Notes: a model not told the origin generated them from the sequence alone. A stretch of 64,000 nucleotides of DNA from Phorcus lineatus (GCA_921293015.1 OV121081.1:76029022-76093021), one strand, 5' to 3'. Positions 22,030 through 32,239 are shown, counted from the first letter of the stretch. Numbers and translations: made by a program.

Positions 22030-22900
22030 TGTTACCATGTCAACTTACGCTTGATGTTCTCCAGGCGTTTCCTACACATTCGGGTCAAAGACAAACCTGC
22101 TTTTTGTATCATATCTATCGTCTCTGTATACTTGCTGTAAGCATAGCCTCCCAAATCATCAGCTAGTACATGGGGCCGGCCTGTCTGATGACTTGGAATA
22201 GTCAATGATGTCTCTTACTTATTACAAAGCGACAGGGCATGGTTCATCACCATTTTGTCTCTGAAGACGATGCCGATAGTTTATAAGCATACTGATTTTC
22301 TTACGAAAACAACCTGTGTTCATTAGGACTACTGTATCATGCCTCTTGAAGATTTTATATTCATGACAAGCTTTTCTGAATTATGTAACATAAGACTTTT
22401 AGCCCATGATAAGTCTCTTGTGCTAACATCTTTCAAAAATGATTATATAATTGAGGAGCAACTACACCAAGATTTAGCAATAGTTGTTTGATACTTCGGA
22501 TTATGAATTACTATTGCCAACTTATGCAGGAAATACTTTTCATTTTGATATTGGTCTCCACTTGTGAGTTCACATTTTCTGGAATCATACTCAGAGCAAA
22601 AAGCGTACCAAATTCATTATAAGTTGAGACTATGATCTAGAGTGTATCCTCAATATACTAACAAATAAATTATGATTTTCTTGTGTCATTTAAAATATTC
22701 CCAAAGCCAGCGCGATGTATAGTAAACCTTGTTTAGTTTACAGGAAAGGTTTATAAATGTATTTTGAACATTTATTTGAGTAAGGATCACTTGTCACTGG
22801 CACCCGTGCTGTAATGTCAGGAAGATAGATCTTACTTTCCTCTCAAAAAAGTTTATGTTCATTTATATTGATCAGTCATCTCGTTCACATACTGTCAATA
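22030..22900 (+). repeat. Dispersed repeat family E, copy 1 (old)
   Basis: Two blocks match 37770-38760 in the same order and at similar spacing: 'ttctccaggcgt..cattc.ggtcaa' (22055-22090; 37795-37835) and 'aggaagata.atcttact' with 'aaagttt..gttcat' (22820-22870; 38660-38715). The collinear but patchy match suggests an old dispersed element. Non-coding; class unknown. Confidence 0.4.
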
Positions 22901-23217
22901 ATCTTGACTTATTGAGTTTGGACATATAGATTTTCTCTGACGACCGACAAGAAAAAAACAAACTGAAATGGTTCTCATGATATGTATGACGTGGAAATAA
23001 AATTTTCAGTCCTAAACTTCTCGAGAGAGGAAAGACATAATTTTGGACGGATTGACAAAGCTGATCTTAAGCTCAAGCTTTTTATTCCCAGGTATTTGGG
23101 CGTTTAGGTAGGTAGGTAGGACGATTCAAGGGCGACCTTGGGCCAAAAATGACCTGGCATGCGCCCGGCATTTAAAGTAGTGGTTAAAATGAAATTCAAT
23201 TAAGAAACAGTTAAAAT

Positions 23218-23621
23218 CTATATGCTATCATATTTGCCTGTATTCTTGACAAAATCTAAAAGTGATCTCTGAACAATGCCAAACATCAGATTTTCTCCAA
23301 GAATAGATCTCAATGAGAAGACGTTGGATTTAGACTTAACAACCTCTCTCAGGTCTTCACGTTGATTGTTATGACCTTCACATTCTATCAGAAAATGGAA
23401 GACTGTTTCTGGGCTATTGGTAAACAGTTGATACATAATGGCGATACACCTTTGTCTAATATATGCCTGTTAGCATTTAAACCACAATGGCCAAGTCTCA
23501 AACGAGTGAGGATGATTTCTTCTCTTTGATTTTGTCGTCGGAGTTTGATATGATTCCTAACCATTGGGCATGAACTGTACATATGCCTTGCAGTACTGCC
23601 ACAATCCCAGTCATTTCCCAC
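23218..23621 (-). pseudogene. LINE C-terminal Cys/His knuckle region
   Basis: Two overlapping frames (23621-23388 and 23436-23218) encode the protein end. The first has RNHIKLRRQNQREEIILTRLRLGHCGLN and then CINC. The second has FHFLIECEGHNNQRE. Together they form the C-x2-C...H-x4-C knuckle found after RNase H in related LINEs. A frameshift near 23430 separates the two halves. Confidence 0.7.
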
Positions 23622-24150
23622 TGTTCATCAATTGCCTTATTTATGATGGGAGATATGTCTTTTGGAATTGGACAGATATATTCAATATCAATTTGAAATT
23701 TAGTTAGTGATGACTTAGCAAGATGATCAACCTTCTCGTTTCCAACCAGTCCAACATGAGCAGGAACCCATACTATACCGCAGCTTATATAAGTTTCATT
23801 CAACATTGTGTCAAGATGTAAAATGTCATATAAAATGTCACTGCGTTGTCCATATACACCTGATTGTATAGCTTGGACTGCCGCCAAGGAATCTGTAAAT
23901 ACAATTGATTCATGTTTATGTTTTTTCACCCAAACTAATGCTTAAAAATAACAGATAATTCTGCAGCAAAAACTGAGATGTGATCTTGTAGTCTGAAAGT
24001 TTCCTCTACCCCTAAAGATGGGATATAGAAAGCAGCGCCCACATGTCCTGATGCTGGATCTTTGGAGGCATCTGTATAGATATGGGTGAATCCGTAGTAC
24101 TTTGTCCATATAAAATCTTCTGATATTGCTTTGATGATGTTAGGGCTCAT
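23498..24150 (-). pseudogene. LINE RNase H domain, frameshifted
   Basis: The acidic residues are visible across two frames: HIYTDASKDP (Asp) and VFAAELSVIF (Glu) in 24150-23935, then SIVFTDSLAAVQAI (Asp) and AHVGLVGNEKVDHLAKSS (Asp) in 23929-23498. A frameshift and a stop lie at about 23935. The spacing and the VPAHVG-NEKVD motif match the RNase H of Jockey/I-type LINEs. In such elements RNase H removes RNA during cDNA synthesis. Confidence 0.85.
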
Positions 24151-24731
24151 TTGTTTATTGATAATTGATGCTAAGTCTTTGTTTATCGATGGCTGTGTTC
24201 AGCACCATGGAGCTGATTTTGGGAGACTGAATTGGGCGTTATGTTTGAAATCTTGAATGTTGCACTTGAATGTGCTAGTTGTTGGGCTACTAACCCAAAA
24301 GGTAGTTTACCATGACTCCAGTCACAGATTGCATATTCAATGCAATCACGTAACACGTCTCTAGCTGAGTGATACTCAGAGGAATATGCTAAGGAGAGAT
24401 AAGTCCTTAGAGCAGATTATTGGCGGCAGTACTTTAGAGGAGGTTCTGAACATTCAACTTGCAGGGCAGCTGTGGGTGTTGATGGGAATGCCCCAGTTGC
24501 TAATCTTTTGACTGAACTCGATCAAGTTTAGTTAAATGGCATTTTGCGGCATTCATAAATACTTGATTGCCATAATCTAATCTTGAGAGAATAAGAGCTT
24601 TATAGAGTAATAGCAGTGAAGATTTATCAGCACCCCATTTTGTTGCACAGACACATTTTAAAAGGTTCAAACCCTTCGAACACTTTCTTGATAAGTAAGT
24701 AATATGGTGATATTGATATCAAAGTAAACTC

Positions 24732-25370
24732 CTAGAAATTTGAAATCAGGTACAAAATTGATTCGTTGACTTCCAATTCCAAATTCATAGCCACAGATTT
24801 GTTTATGGATATTCTAAATGCCCATTGTAAACACCATTTAAAAAAAGAGTCTAGTCCTGATTGAATGGAACAACGAACAAATTCAATATTTCCAAAACGT
24901 CTCCAAAATGCTCCATCATCAGCGAATTGAGAGGCATCAATATTCACTGGTAAGGAATCAAACATATCATTGATCATGATATTAAATAGTAGTGGACTTA
25001 TGACGCTTCCTTGGGGAGTGCCATTCTCAATTACATGTACCCCTGATTGTTCTTGGCCTATGCGAACTCGAATAGTTCTAATAGAGACAAACCATCCAAT
25101 CCATTTTAGCATACGCCCTTTAACACCCAGAGTTTGCAGTTTAAATTGAAGTCCTTGTCGCCAGAGCATATCATAAGCTTTCTCGATATCTAAGTATACA
25201 CAAATCATGTATTCTTGATTGCCAATAGCCTTTTGCGCCTCTGTTTGAAGGCGAATAAGTTGGTCAGTGCATGAGCGATTTTTCTTAAAACCGGATTGAA
25301 TCCTTGTAAGAAGTTGGTTGGATTCCATGTGATAACTCAAGCGGTTACTCACTAACCTTTCCATGATCAT
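24732..25370 (-). pseudogene. LINE reverse transcriptase, 5' truncated
   Basis: The 212-residue frame starts at the truncation point and carries RT motifs in order: MERLVSNRLSYHME and QSGFKKNRSCTDQL; YLDIEKAYDMLWRQGL (motif A, first catalytic Asp); IENGTPQGSVISPLLFNIMI (motif B); DASQFADDGAFW (motif C, FADD in place of YADD). It ends at a stop soon after. About 580 bases between it and the RNase H (24151-24731) are shifted between frames. The upstream endonuclease and ORF1 are absent because of the truncation. Confidence 0.9.
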
Positions 25371-25380
25371 GGGCGTTTAG

Positions 25381-26213
25381 TTACAAGTCCGGGTAACCGA
25401 GAATTCCGACACACTAGAAAATGCAATAAGGAAATAATTGACTAACGGTATACAAGCTTTTCACTAACAAAATGAAATTGTATTCAGGTCTATTCAGTTT
25501 GACAATTTTCAAAGATACAAATACAATACGAAGATATTCTTTGTCGTTAAGTCTTAGTTTGAATTGAAGCTTTGATACAATGACTACTTTCCATAGACCT
25601 CTACCCCTGCACTCTCAAGTGTTGAGCACGGAAATGGTACAAAGTTCTTTTAGTACTATCCTAAGGAAAATTTTTTATCACGTTAATTCACGTGCAAGAC
25701 TGCCAAATCCCTTTAAAGATTAAATTGAAATATATATAAAACTATGTTGCTGCAATTCGTAAAATGATATTTTAGGGCATACGGGGGACGAAGGCTTACT
25801 GTCAAAGCAGTAACATAGTTAACATTCTTTACAATTGACCTACAGTCAATGATGAAAACTTTGACTGACGTGATAGGCATATACAAATCTTAAGTCTGTT
25901 CTGCACAAAATGGAAACATTTTTTATTCTCTGAAACGGACCTACATACATGCAGGTATATATGCAACTTTAAATATACCATTATCTTGTGACTGAGAACA
26001 ACGGATGAATTATTCTTTATCAAAGTGTCTCTTTAACTTAACGATTTATATACTCCATATAAATAATTTCTCTTGGATTAACTATAACGTTTGTCGTTTT
26101 GATTTTCAAACATACTATGAGTATTTCTGAAATAGTAATTCTTGCTGATTAAATCAAACATTGCATTATTTCCTTCCAGTTTGTTTAGTTTGATTTTTTA
26201 ACATGAATACGTA
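25381..26213. other. Unassigned intergenic DNA
   Basis: AT-rich; no gene or repeat recognised. Confidence 0.45.
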
Positions 26214-26674
26214 CAGCTGCATACCGAAAGTTTGTTCATATGCCTGCGTGTCCTAGTGCAAGTATTATGTAATGTGGGATGTCTTTGAGGCATCATGGCA
26301 TTACGAAAGAGAAACGAAAGTTGAATTTTCAATACAGAAGCGAAAATCCATTGTACTTAAACGTAAGTCAATGTTACCATGCTGATTTTTTCTGAAAGAT
26401 TGGAACTGGAATATTTAAATCGAAATTTTAGGAAATCAGAATTTTGAATACTTGACCATTTCTGTCTATTTAATCATGCCAAAATTACAATTATTGCATG
26501 AGAGACAAAACGACTCCAAAATAAGTTGAAATATGGCTATTTTACACATGGACAATAGATGATTCAGTGTCAGTTTTGTTGAAGTTATTTTATTGACGTC
26601 CAAACAAATCCAAAATTACATGAAATTTGCCCTACGATAAAGTGGTATGTGAACAAACTTTTGATTTGCAGCTG
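26214..26674 (+). mobile_element. Family A TIR element, shorter copy
   Basis: 461 bp, from CAGCTGCATACCGAAAGTTT at 26214 to the inverted end closing with CAGCTG at 26674. It aligns with 20914-21540 but lacks about 160 internal bases near the centre. Flanked by TA on the left and TT on the right. No coding capacity. Its right end is only about 120 bases from the left end of the DIRS element. Confidence 0.83.
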
Positions 26675-26805
26675 TTCATATTTTCAAAATAACTTATACA
26701 GGTTACCTGAGTGCAGAAAGTAAAAAATATTGACAGATATGCATTATAAGTGCATCATTTATGTGGAGGCGTTCGTAAACTGCACAGGGACCTATTATTT
26801 AATAT

Positions 26806-26957
26806 ACTCTCCGTTGATAGTTAACAATATGCCCAATTATCCTAATCTGTCTTAATCCGACAATCCTTACACAGAGTAAAGACAGAGTTATCGCTCAAGT
26901 GAGCTGCACTCAGTGCCCCCACCAGGTGGCCTACCTTATATGGCCATTGCTTTTCTG
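26806..26957 (+). repeat. DIRS left inverted terminal repeat
   Basis: About 152 bases that reappear in reverse complement at 32294-32446 with only a handful of differences. The outermost bases 26792-26805 are copied only in the internal complementary region. It contains GATAGTTAACAATATGCCC near the outer end and CCACCAGGTGGCC, a palindromic core, near the inner end. Confidence 0.93.
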
Positions 26958-27284
26958 TCGGCCATCGAGTTCACTCGCGTGTCTTGATAGCTCTTCTCTA
27001 TTTGGATTTTCGACTGTTTTAGGGTTTTTCAGCCGTATTTCGCATTAGTGTGTTTTGGGGGGTACCTTCTGCTTCTACCGTGGGGCTAGGTTCTCCCTTG
27101 CCTACATTTTGATATTAGTCAGTGTTTTTGTCAGCAGTCGGGGCAGTCGACTGCTGTCAATTTCACCCGTGACCGAGTTGCACGTGCAGTTCGTGCCGGG
27201 TCTTCCTCGCTGCCTCGGGGGGCGTGGTCCTTCGCCTGCGCTTCTAGCGGCCTAGGCTTTGGAAGTCAGGGTCTACCCGCTCCA

Positions 27285-27470
27285 CCGCCTGCGCCTGCCT
27301 GCGCTAGCGGCTGCCTGTGCTAGCGCCTGTCAGTGCTTGCCTGTCGGCGCTTGTCTGCGCTAGCGCCTGTCAGCGCTTGCCTGCGCTAGCGCCTGTCAGC
27401 GCTTGCCCGTGCTAGCGCCTATAGTCGCTTGCCTGCGTCTGCTCTTGTCAGCGCCTGCGCTTGCTTGTGA
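27285..27470 (+). repeat. 26-bp tandem repeats in DIRS leader
   Basis: Imperfect tandem copies of a 26-base, GC-rich unit built on GCGCTAGCGCCTGTCAGCG. The clearest three copies begin at 27356, 27382 and 27408; more diverged copies lie on both sides. The block lies between the left terminal repeat and the gag start at 27560 and contains many GCTAGC and AGCGCT palindromes. A promoter or RNA-structural role is possible but unproven. Confidence 0.85.
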
Positions 27471-27559
27471 CTTGCGCTCGGTCGCGCCGCCGGATTATTT
27501 GCGTCTGCGCTTCTCACGAGCACAGTTGACTTGGTGGAACCTGAGCAGGTCGAGGCGCT

Positions 27560-28879
27560 ATGGCGAATCCCTACTCAGGTTTCTGTGGAGGGTGTGGGTC
27601 TAGGAAGTCGGCGCGCTTCGATCCACACTCTCTCTGTCGCCTCTGTCGGAACCTTTGCGCCGAGGCAGACAGATGCAGGGAGTGCGAACACCTTACCCCG
27701 GCGGAACACCGCGAGTACCGTGCAGCCGTCAGGAAGAGTGAGGCGCAACAGAAGTTGAGGGCCGCTAGGCGGCCGTCTGCATCCTCCTCCGCCACCGCTT
27801 TCGCGCCTGCCGCGGACGATTCCCCTCCAAGCTCCGACTTTGTCATCGCTGAAGATGCGGCGGAGTTTGACCTATCAGGAGTGGGGGCGGAGTCGGAGAG
27901 GGACTTGTCCCCAGTCAAGGATGCGCATGCCTCCCCTTACGCAAGCGGGGTTGAGCGATCTCCTGGCAGGAGGTCCTCCCCTGAGACTGCGTCGTCGCCG
28001 GTACTCCGCCGGAGCGCTAAAAAGAAGCACAAGAGTAGGAAGAGGAAGAGGTCGAGACCCGTCTCGCCTCCACCATTCGACCAGAAGAAATTGACTGACG
28101 ACATCGCTCGTCGCGGCTGTGACAGCGCCTGAGGATGCTCCGGACCTAAAAGACCGCCTGACAGCAATCGCCGATTGGTGTCAGGTCCACATACACGAGG
28201 TGGAGGAAGAACCCTCGTCAGCAAAGGTGGCCAGGTTGGAGACCTTCTGTGTCGAGGAGGAGACGCCGACGCAGCGGCAGGTGGTGCTTCCAGCGCACAG
28301 GCTCCTTCAGGCGGCAGGGAAGGACTTCGACTCAAACGTGGCGGCGGCGGGGCCTGGTCGTCTCTTGCCGGCCCTAGTCCTTACAGACAAACTCCGTTCT
28401 GGCCTCCCGGTGTATGACAGCTCTCTCCCGCTTTCTCCCCCCGTCCTGGACGATGACATCCGCAGGGTGGCCGCACCCTCCGTGCCTCACCAGGTGTCAG
28501 ACGCTCATCTCTCTCATCTTGACAAGGAGGCGAGGAGCATTTTGGGGCTGGCTGGAATCTCAGGCGCGATGGTTTCCTGGCACGGACTAACCTTCCGGCG
28601 AAGCTTCGGAACAGGTTGAGGTCCGCGCCAGCGACCTCCGCTTCGCTCTTCGACGGTCAGATCGCGGGAGCCCTTCGTCAGCGCCAGGAGAGTCAGCAAC
28701 AAGAGTTGACAAACAGACTGGCCGCTGGCGGGGGTAGAGCCTCTCCCCAGGCGACTACACCCAGGAAAAAGGGGGGTGGTGCTCTCACCACCTCCGCTAA
28801 CAAGACTGGCGGAGTTTCCTTTCGTGGGGGGGGGTCGACAGAACAGAAGTCGCGACTTCATTGCCGGCCCCTCTCCTAA
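27560..28879 (+). pseudogene. DIRS gag-like protein, two compensating frameshifts
   Basis: ATG 27560 opens a frame with a Cys/His cluster at the N-terminus: C9-x2-C12, H23-x2-C26-x2-C29, C33, C39-x2-C42, as in DIRS/Ngaro gag proteins. Acidic Ser-rich sequence and a basic stretch (KKKHKSRKRKRSRP, about residue 155) follow. The frame closes at 28132. The protein clearly continues in the next frame (28119-28619: DAPDLKDRLTAIADWCQVHI..). Near 28580 it returns to the first frame (28616-28879: RSAPATSASLFDGQIAGALR.., Gly-rich end). Two single-base indels of opposite sign explain this. They could be real damage or sequence errors. The end overlaps the RT ORF start by 19 bases. Confidence 0.82.
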
Positions 28880-30801
28880 GCGCACCCCTAAGAAAGGGAA
28901 CCAGCGCCTCAAGGGACGCGTCTACGGGGGCCCCGTCAGGAAGCAGTGACTGCTGGGATCCGGCTTGGGACGGGCCGGTGGGGGGACGTCTCTCACGCTT
29001 TGCGCCCAACTGGAGGCAGTTAGAACTGGACCCGTTCGTGTGCAAGGTTTTGGAGCGGGGGTTTCGTGTTCCCGTAGCACACCGCCCCCCGCTAACCTGT
29101 TCTCCGGTAGAACGGCCGCTAGAGCCCGATCGGCTTGCGGTGACGCTGGAGCAGGTGGAGATACTCATCTCCAAACGGGCGGTGGAGGAGCTCCCCCTCC
29201 AAGACCTCACCCCAGGATTCTACTCCCCGGTTTTCGTACGGCCGAAACGGGACCCGAAAAAGTGGCGGCTGATCCACGATATGAAGGAGTTCAACCACTC
29301 CTTCCTAGATCGGCCGCCATATTTTCGTCTCTTGACCGTGCCGTCAGTAATGCGATTACTGGAGCCCTCGGACTCGATGATATCTCTCGACCTACAGGAT
29401 GCGTACCTGCACATTCCTATCCATCGTGGGGATCGCAGGTACCTCCGTTTCGTCCTGGCGGGTCGCCACTTCCAGTGTAACGTTCTCCCGTTCGGGATAT
29501 CGTCGGCGCCGTGGCTTTTCACTCGCGTGACCCAACCCATCGTCCAGTACCTGCACACAGTCGACGTGCAGTTCGCAATGTACCTGGACGACGGGTTTGG
29601 TCACAACAGATCCCCATCTGTTCTGGAGGCTCAACGGGACTTTGTGATAACGCTGTTCAGGCGGCTGGGATGGCTGGTCAACCTCGACAAGTCAGACCTC
29701 CAACCGACGACGTCGTTGGTGTTCCTCGGCGCCCGCCTGGACACCGTGACTTACAAAGCCTTCGTCACCACGGAACGGATGGGACGTTACAAAGATCTCC
29801 TGGAATTAGCGCTCCGGGGGCCTTTGTCACTACGCAAGTTGCAAAGGCTGCTAGGGTTACTGAGTTCGACCCAACACTTCACTCGAAGGGGAAGGTTACA
29901 TCTCAGACCCCTTCAGATCTTTGTAAACGTACATGTCAGGGAGAAGACGTGTCGCCTCTCCTGGTGGCAGCAGGAGACGAACGTGCTGGTGGGAGTGCCC
30001 CTCCGGCAGGCCCCAGCGACGTGTCACCTTTACGTGGACGCCTCCACCCAAGGGTGGGGGGCTCATCTCGGAGCAGACCAAACGGCGGGGGTGTGGTCGT
30101 CAGCGCAAGCGAGTCGCCACATCAACGTCCTAGAACTGGACGCTATCAGACTGGCAATCAGCCATTGGACAGGCCGTCTGCGGGGGCAGAGTCTGTGTGT
30201 ACACACAGACAGCTCAGCGGCGGCCTGGGCCATAAACAAACAAGGCTCAACCAAAGCAGACTCCCTCCTGGCGCTGGTGTCGGAGCTGTTTCGCCTAGTA
30301 GACAGCCTCGGACTCTCTCTCCGGGCGGTGCACATCCCGGGAGCCAAGAACGTCCTTGCGGATGCCTTGTATCGCCCGGACAAACCTCCATCCACGGAGT
30401 GGATGTTGCACCAGAGAGTGTTCGAAAGTCTGTGCCTGAGGTTCGGCAGACCTCACATAGATCTCTTTGCGACACGGCTCAACCACCAGTTGCCGACGTA
30501 CGTGTCTCCCGTACCGGATCCGACCGCGTGGGCTCTCGATGCACTCGCGTTAGAATGGGAGGGGATGGACGCTTACGCCTATCCCCCTCCCGCCATCCTG
30601 AATCACGTACTTCAACTTCTGTTGATAGCACCGTTGTGGCCAGCCAGGGTCTGGTACGTTCCCCTTCGGAGGATGTGCCGCCAAGACCCAGTCCCTCTCC
30701 CCCTGAGGTGGGACCTATTGACGAGCAAACCGAGCGGGCGGGTTCACGAAAACCCGCAGGCTCTCCAGCTTCACGCTTGGTTTGTCTCCAAAGACGTCTG
30801 A
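28861..30801 (+). CDS. DIRS reverse transcriptase-RNase H-Dam-like polyprotein
   Basis: An intact 646-codon frame. RT: PGFYSPVFVRPKRDPKKWR, then SLDLQDAYLHIPI with catalytic Asp177, LPFGISSAPWLFTRV, and AMYLDDG with Asp243-Asp244. RNase H: HLYVDASTQGWG (Asp393), NVLELDAIRLAI (Glu425), VHTDSSAAAWA (Asp450) and NVLADALYR (Asp501). C-terminal part, about residues 515-620: the Dam-methyltransferase-like region found after RNase H in DIRS elements (IDLFATRLNHQLPTYVSP, DALALEWEGMDAYAYPPP); whether it methylates DNA is not known. All catalytic acids are present, so the enzyme could be active. The protein copies element RNA into DNA. The first 50 or so residues overlap and follow gag, and the true start may differ. 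Confidence 0.95.
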   Translation: MPAPLLSAPLRKGTSASRDASTGAPSGSSDCWDPAWDGPVGGRLSRFAPNWRQLELDPFVCKVLERGFRVPVAHRPPLTCSPVERPLEPDRLAVTLEQVEILISKRAVEELPLQDLTPGFYSPVFVRPKRDPKKWRLIHDMKEFNHSFLDRPPYFRLLTVPSVMRLLEPSDSMISLDLQDAYLHIPIHRGDRRYLRFVLAGRHFQCNVLPFGISSAPWLFTRVTQPIVQYLHTVDVQFAMYLDDGFGHNRSPSVLEAQRDFVITLFRRLGWLVNLDKSDLQPTTSLVFLGARLDTVTYKAFVTTERMGRYKDLLELALRGPLSLRKLQRLLGLLSSTQHFTRRGRLHLRPLQIFVNVHVREKTCRLSWWQQETNVLVGVPLRQAPATCHLYVDASTQGWGAHLGADQTAGVWSSAQASRHINVLELDAIRLAISHWTGRLRGQSLCVHTDSSAAAWAINKQGSTKADSLLALVSELFRLVDSLGLSLRAVHIPGAKNVLADALYRPDKPPSTEWMLHQRVFESLCLRFGRPHIDLFATRLNHQLPTYVSPVPDPTAWALDALALEWEGMDAYAYPPPAILNHVLQLLLIAPLWPARVWYVPLRRMCRQDPVPLPLRWDLLTSKPSGRVHENPQALQLHAWFVSKDV

Positions 30802-31871
30802 CGGGCGCGGGGTTCTCGAAATCCGTGGCCGAGGCGGTGGCGTCTTCCCAGAGGCCCTCTACAAGGAATCTTTACGATGTCCAGTGGAGTGCATTCGCGA
30901 CCTTCTGCGCGAAGGAGGGGTACGATACCGAGGTAGTAACGGTCCCCCAGGTTGTGGAGTACCTATTACATCTAAGGGAGGTGAGGAAACTGAAAGCATC
31001 ATCAATAAATACCAACCTAGCGGCGGTCATGTCAGTCCTACGGAAGCGTGACCCCCAGGTGGACATCTCGGTCCTTAAGGACCTCATTAAGACCTACCGG
31101 AACGAGGACGGGCGGAAGAAACTCAGGCCTCCAGAGTGGGACTTGACGTTGGTACTCAACCACCTCAAGTCCGACCACTACGAGCCGTTGACGGAGACGA
31201 CACTTCTCCGACTCACCATCAAAACAACCTTTTTGGTTGCAATGGGGTCCGCAGCCAGGATTTCAGAGCTTCATGCTCTCCAGGCGGACCTCTTGAGGTT
31301 TGATGTGAGAGACGGAGGGTCGGCCACTCTGGGGTTGGCGCCTGAGTTCATCTGCAAGAACCAGGCCGCAGACAAAAGGGGTAGAACCTTTTCGTTACCG
31401 TCCCTTTCCGGTAGCATAGATCCGACGGACGAGGAGAATCGCCTTCTTTGTCCAGTAAGAGCTCTTCGGATCTATACCGAAAAGACCCGGACACTACGTC
31501 AAGGGAGGAGGAGACTGTTCATCCCGCATTCCCAGACGAGTGTCCGGGAGATAGACAAACGACAGCTCAGTGTCTATCTCCGCTCGGCGGTGTTGGACGC
31601 CTACAAGGCTGCGGGTCTCAACCCGCCAGCGAAGTCCAACCCGCACGAGATCAGAGCCATCTCGGCTACGATGGCTCTCCACAGCAACATGGCGGTGGCG
31701 GACATTATGGCAGGCTGCTTCTGGAAGTCAGGCCTGGTGTTCGCCAACCACTATCTTCGAGACGTTTCCAACGAGGACATAGAGGGAATTCATCGGTTGG
31801 GCGCACAGGTGTACGCCCAACAACGAACTTCGTCGGCCTCGTACCGAAGGAGTCACCCCATCGCTCGTTGA
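30690..31871 (+). CDS. DIRS tyrosine recombinase
   Basis: A phage-integrase-family recombinase that would integrate the circular DIRS intermediate. Core-binding part: FSKSVAEAVASSQRPSTRNL then YDVQWSAFATFCAKEG. Catalytic part: SAARISELHAL (Arg, 31257-31259), SNPHEIRAISAT (His 31644-31646 and Arg 31653-31655), CFWKSGLVFANHYLRD (Trp and the nucleophile Tyr at 31752-31754). The frame is open far upstream (to 29511) across the RT gene, but recognisable recombinase sequence begins only at about 30780. It has no nearby Met, so the start given is approximate. It lies in the -1 frame relative to the RT ORF, which ends at 30801. Expression by -1 frameshifting or from a spliced/internal start is inferred. 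AATAAA at 31902 is a candidate poly(A) signal. Confidence 0.92.
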   Translation, partial: SPSPPEVGPIDEQTERAGSRKPAGSPASRLVCLQRRLTGAGFSKSVAEAVASSQRPSTRNLYDVQWSAFATFCAKEGYDTEVVTVPQVVEYLLHLREVRKLKASSINTNLAAVMSVLRKRDPQVDISVLKDLIKTYRNEDGRKKLRPPEWDLTLVLNHLKSDHYEPLTETTLLRLTIKTTFLVAMGSAARISELHALQADLLRFDVRDGGSATLGLAPEFICKNQAADKRGRTFSLPSLSGSIDPTDEENRLLCPVRALRIYTEKTRTLRQGRRRLFIPHSQTSVREIDKRQLSVYLRSAVLDAYKAAGLNPPAKSNPHEIRAISATMALHSNMAVADIMAGCFWKSGLVFANHYLRDVSNEDIEGIHRLGAQVYAQQRTSSASYRRSHPIAR

Positions 31872-32145
31872 CTCTGCTGGTCCATGGGCCAGTATGAAAA
31901 CAATAAATATAAGTTTCGATGAATTCAGTTGTGTGTTTGTTGTCTTTTCCTTAGTTGGCGACCGTACGGTTGTGGGACCCCTCGCATAGCGAGGATGGGT
32001 CAAGATTAACCTCTCCGGTTGACAGGTGAACCCCATCGGGGATCATACTGGTTATATGCAACTATGGTTCACCAACTTGATTCTTGGTAAAGACAGAGCC
32101 ATTCCACTTAGTGGCCTCTCTCACCCCACCACCACAGTGGTATTC
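31872..32145 (+). other. DIRS 3' non-coding region
   Basis: Sequence between the recombinase stop and the internal complementary region. Contains AATAAA at 31902-31907. GC-rich parts (CGACCGTACGG, about 31961) have palindromic words. No further ORF of note. Confidence 0.7.
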
Positions 32146-32239
32146 GGGCATATTGTTAACTATCACGGAGATTATATTAAATAATAGTATGTTTTTGTTT
32201 AAACATCATTATTTATACTCACCGTTGATAGTTAACAAT
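32146..32239 (+). repeat. DIRS internal complementary region
   Basis: The first half (32146-32187) is the reverse complement of the element's left outer end (26792-26834), with one missing base and one or two changes. The second half (32183-32239) is the reverse complement of the right outer end (32424-32480). They meet at AATAG (32183-32187), the complement of CTATT shared by both ends. This is the template thought to restore the ends and close the circle in DIRS replication. Confidence 0.93.

Larger units (their letters stand above)
23098..25380 (-). mobile_element. 5'-truncated LINE with 10-bp target-site duplication
   Basis: The insert (about 23108-25370) is flanked by the direct repeat GGGCGTTTAG at 23098-23107 and 25371-25380. 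On the minus strand it starts abruptly inside the RT and ends in a short (CCTA)n tail (plus-strand GTAGGTAGGTAGG after 23107). It carries RT, then RNase H, then a Cys/His knuckle, as in RNase H-bearing non-LTR elements of the I/Jockey group. Target duplication, 5' truncation and a simple 3' tail are the marks of target-primed reverse transcription. Coding frames are broken. Confidence 0.9.

Noticed and set aside
27571..28335. Minus-strand open frames across the DIRS gag region
   Set aside because: Shadow frames in GC-rich DNA; the plus strand has the zinc cluster and continuity with RT.
29511..30690. N-terminal 390 or so residues of the open recombinase frame as a separate protein domain
   Set aside because: It overlaps the RT-RNase H coding sequence in the -1 frame, has arginine/proline/serine-rich composition and no recognised motif; GC-rich DNA explains the lack of stops.
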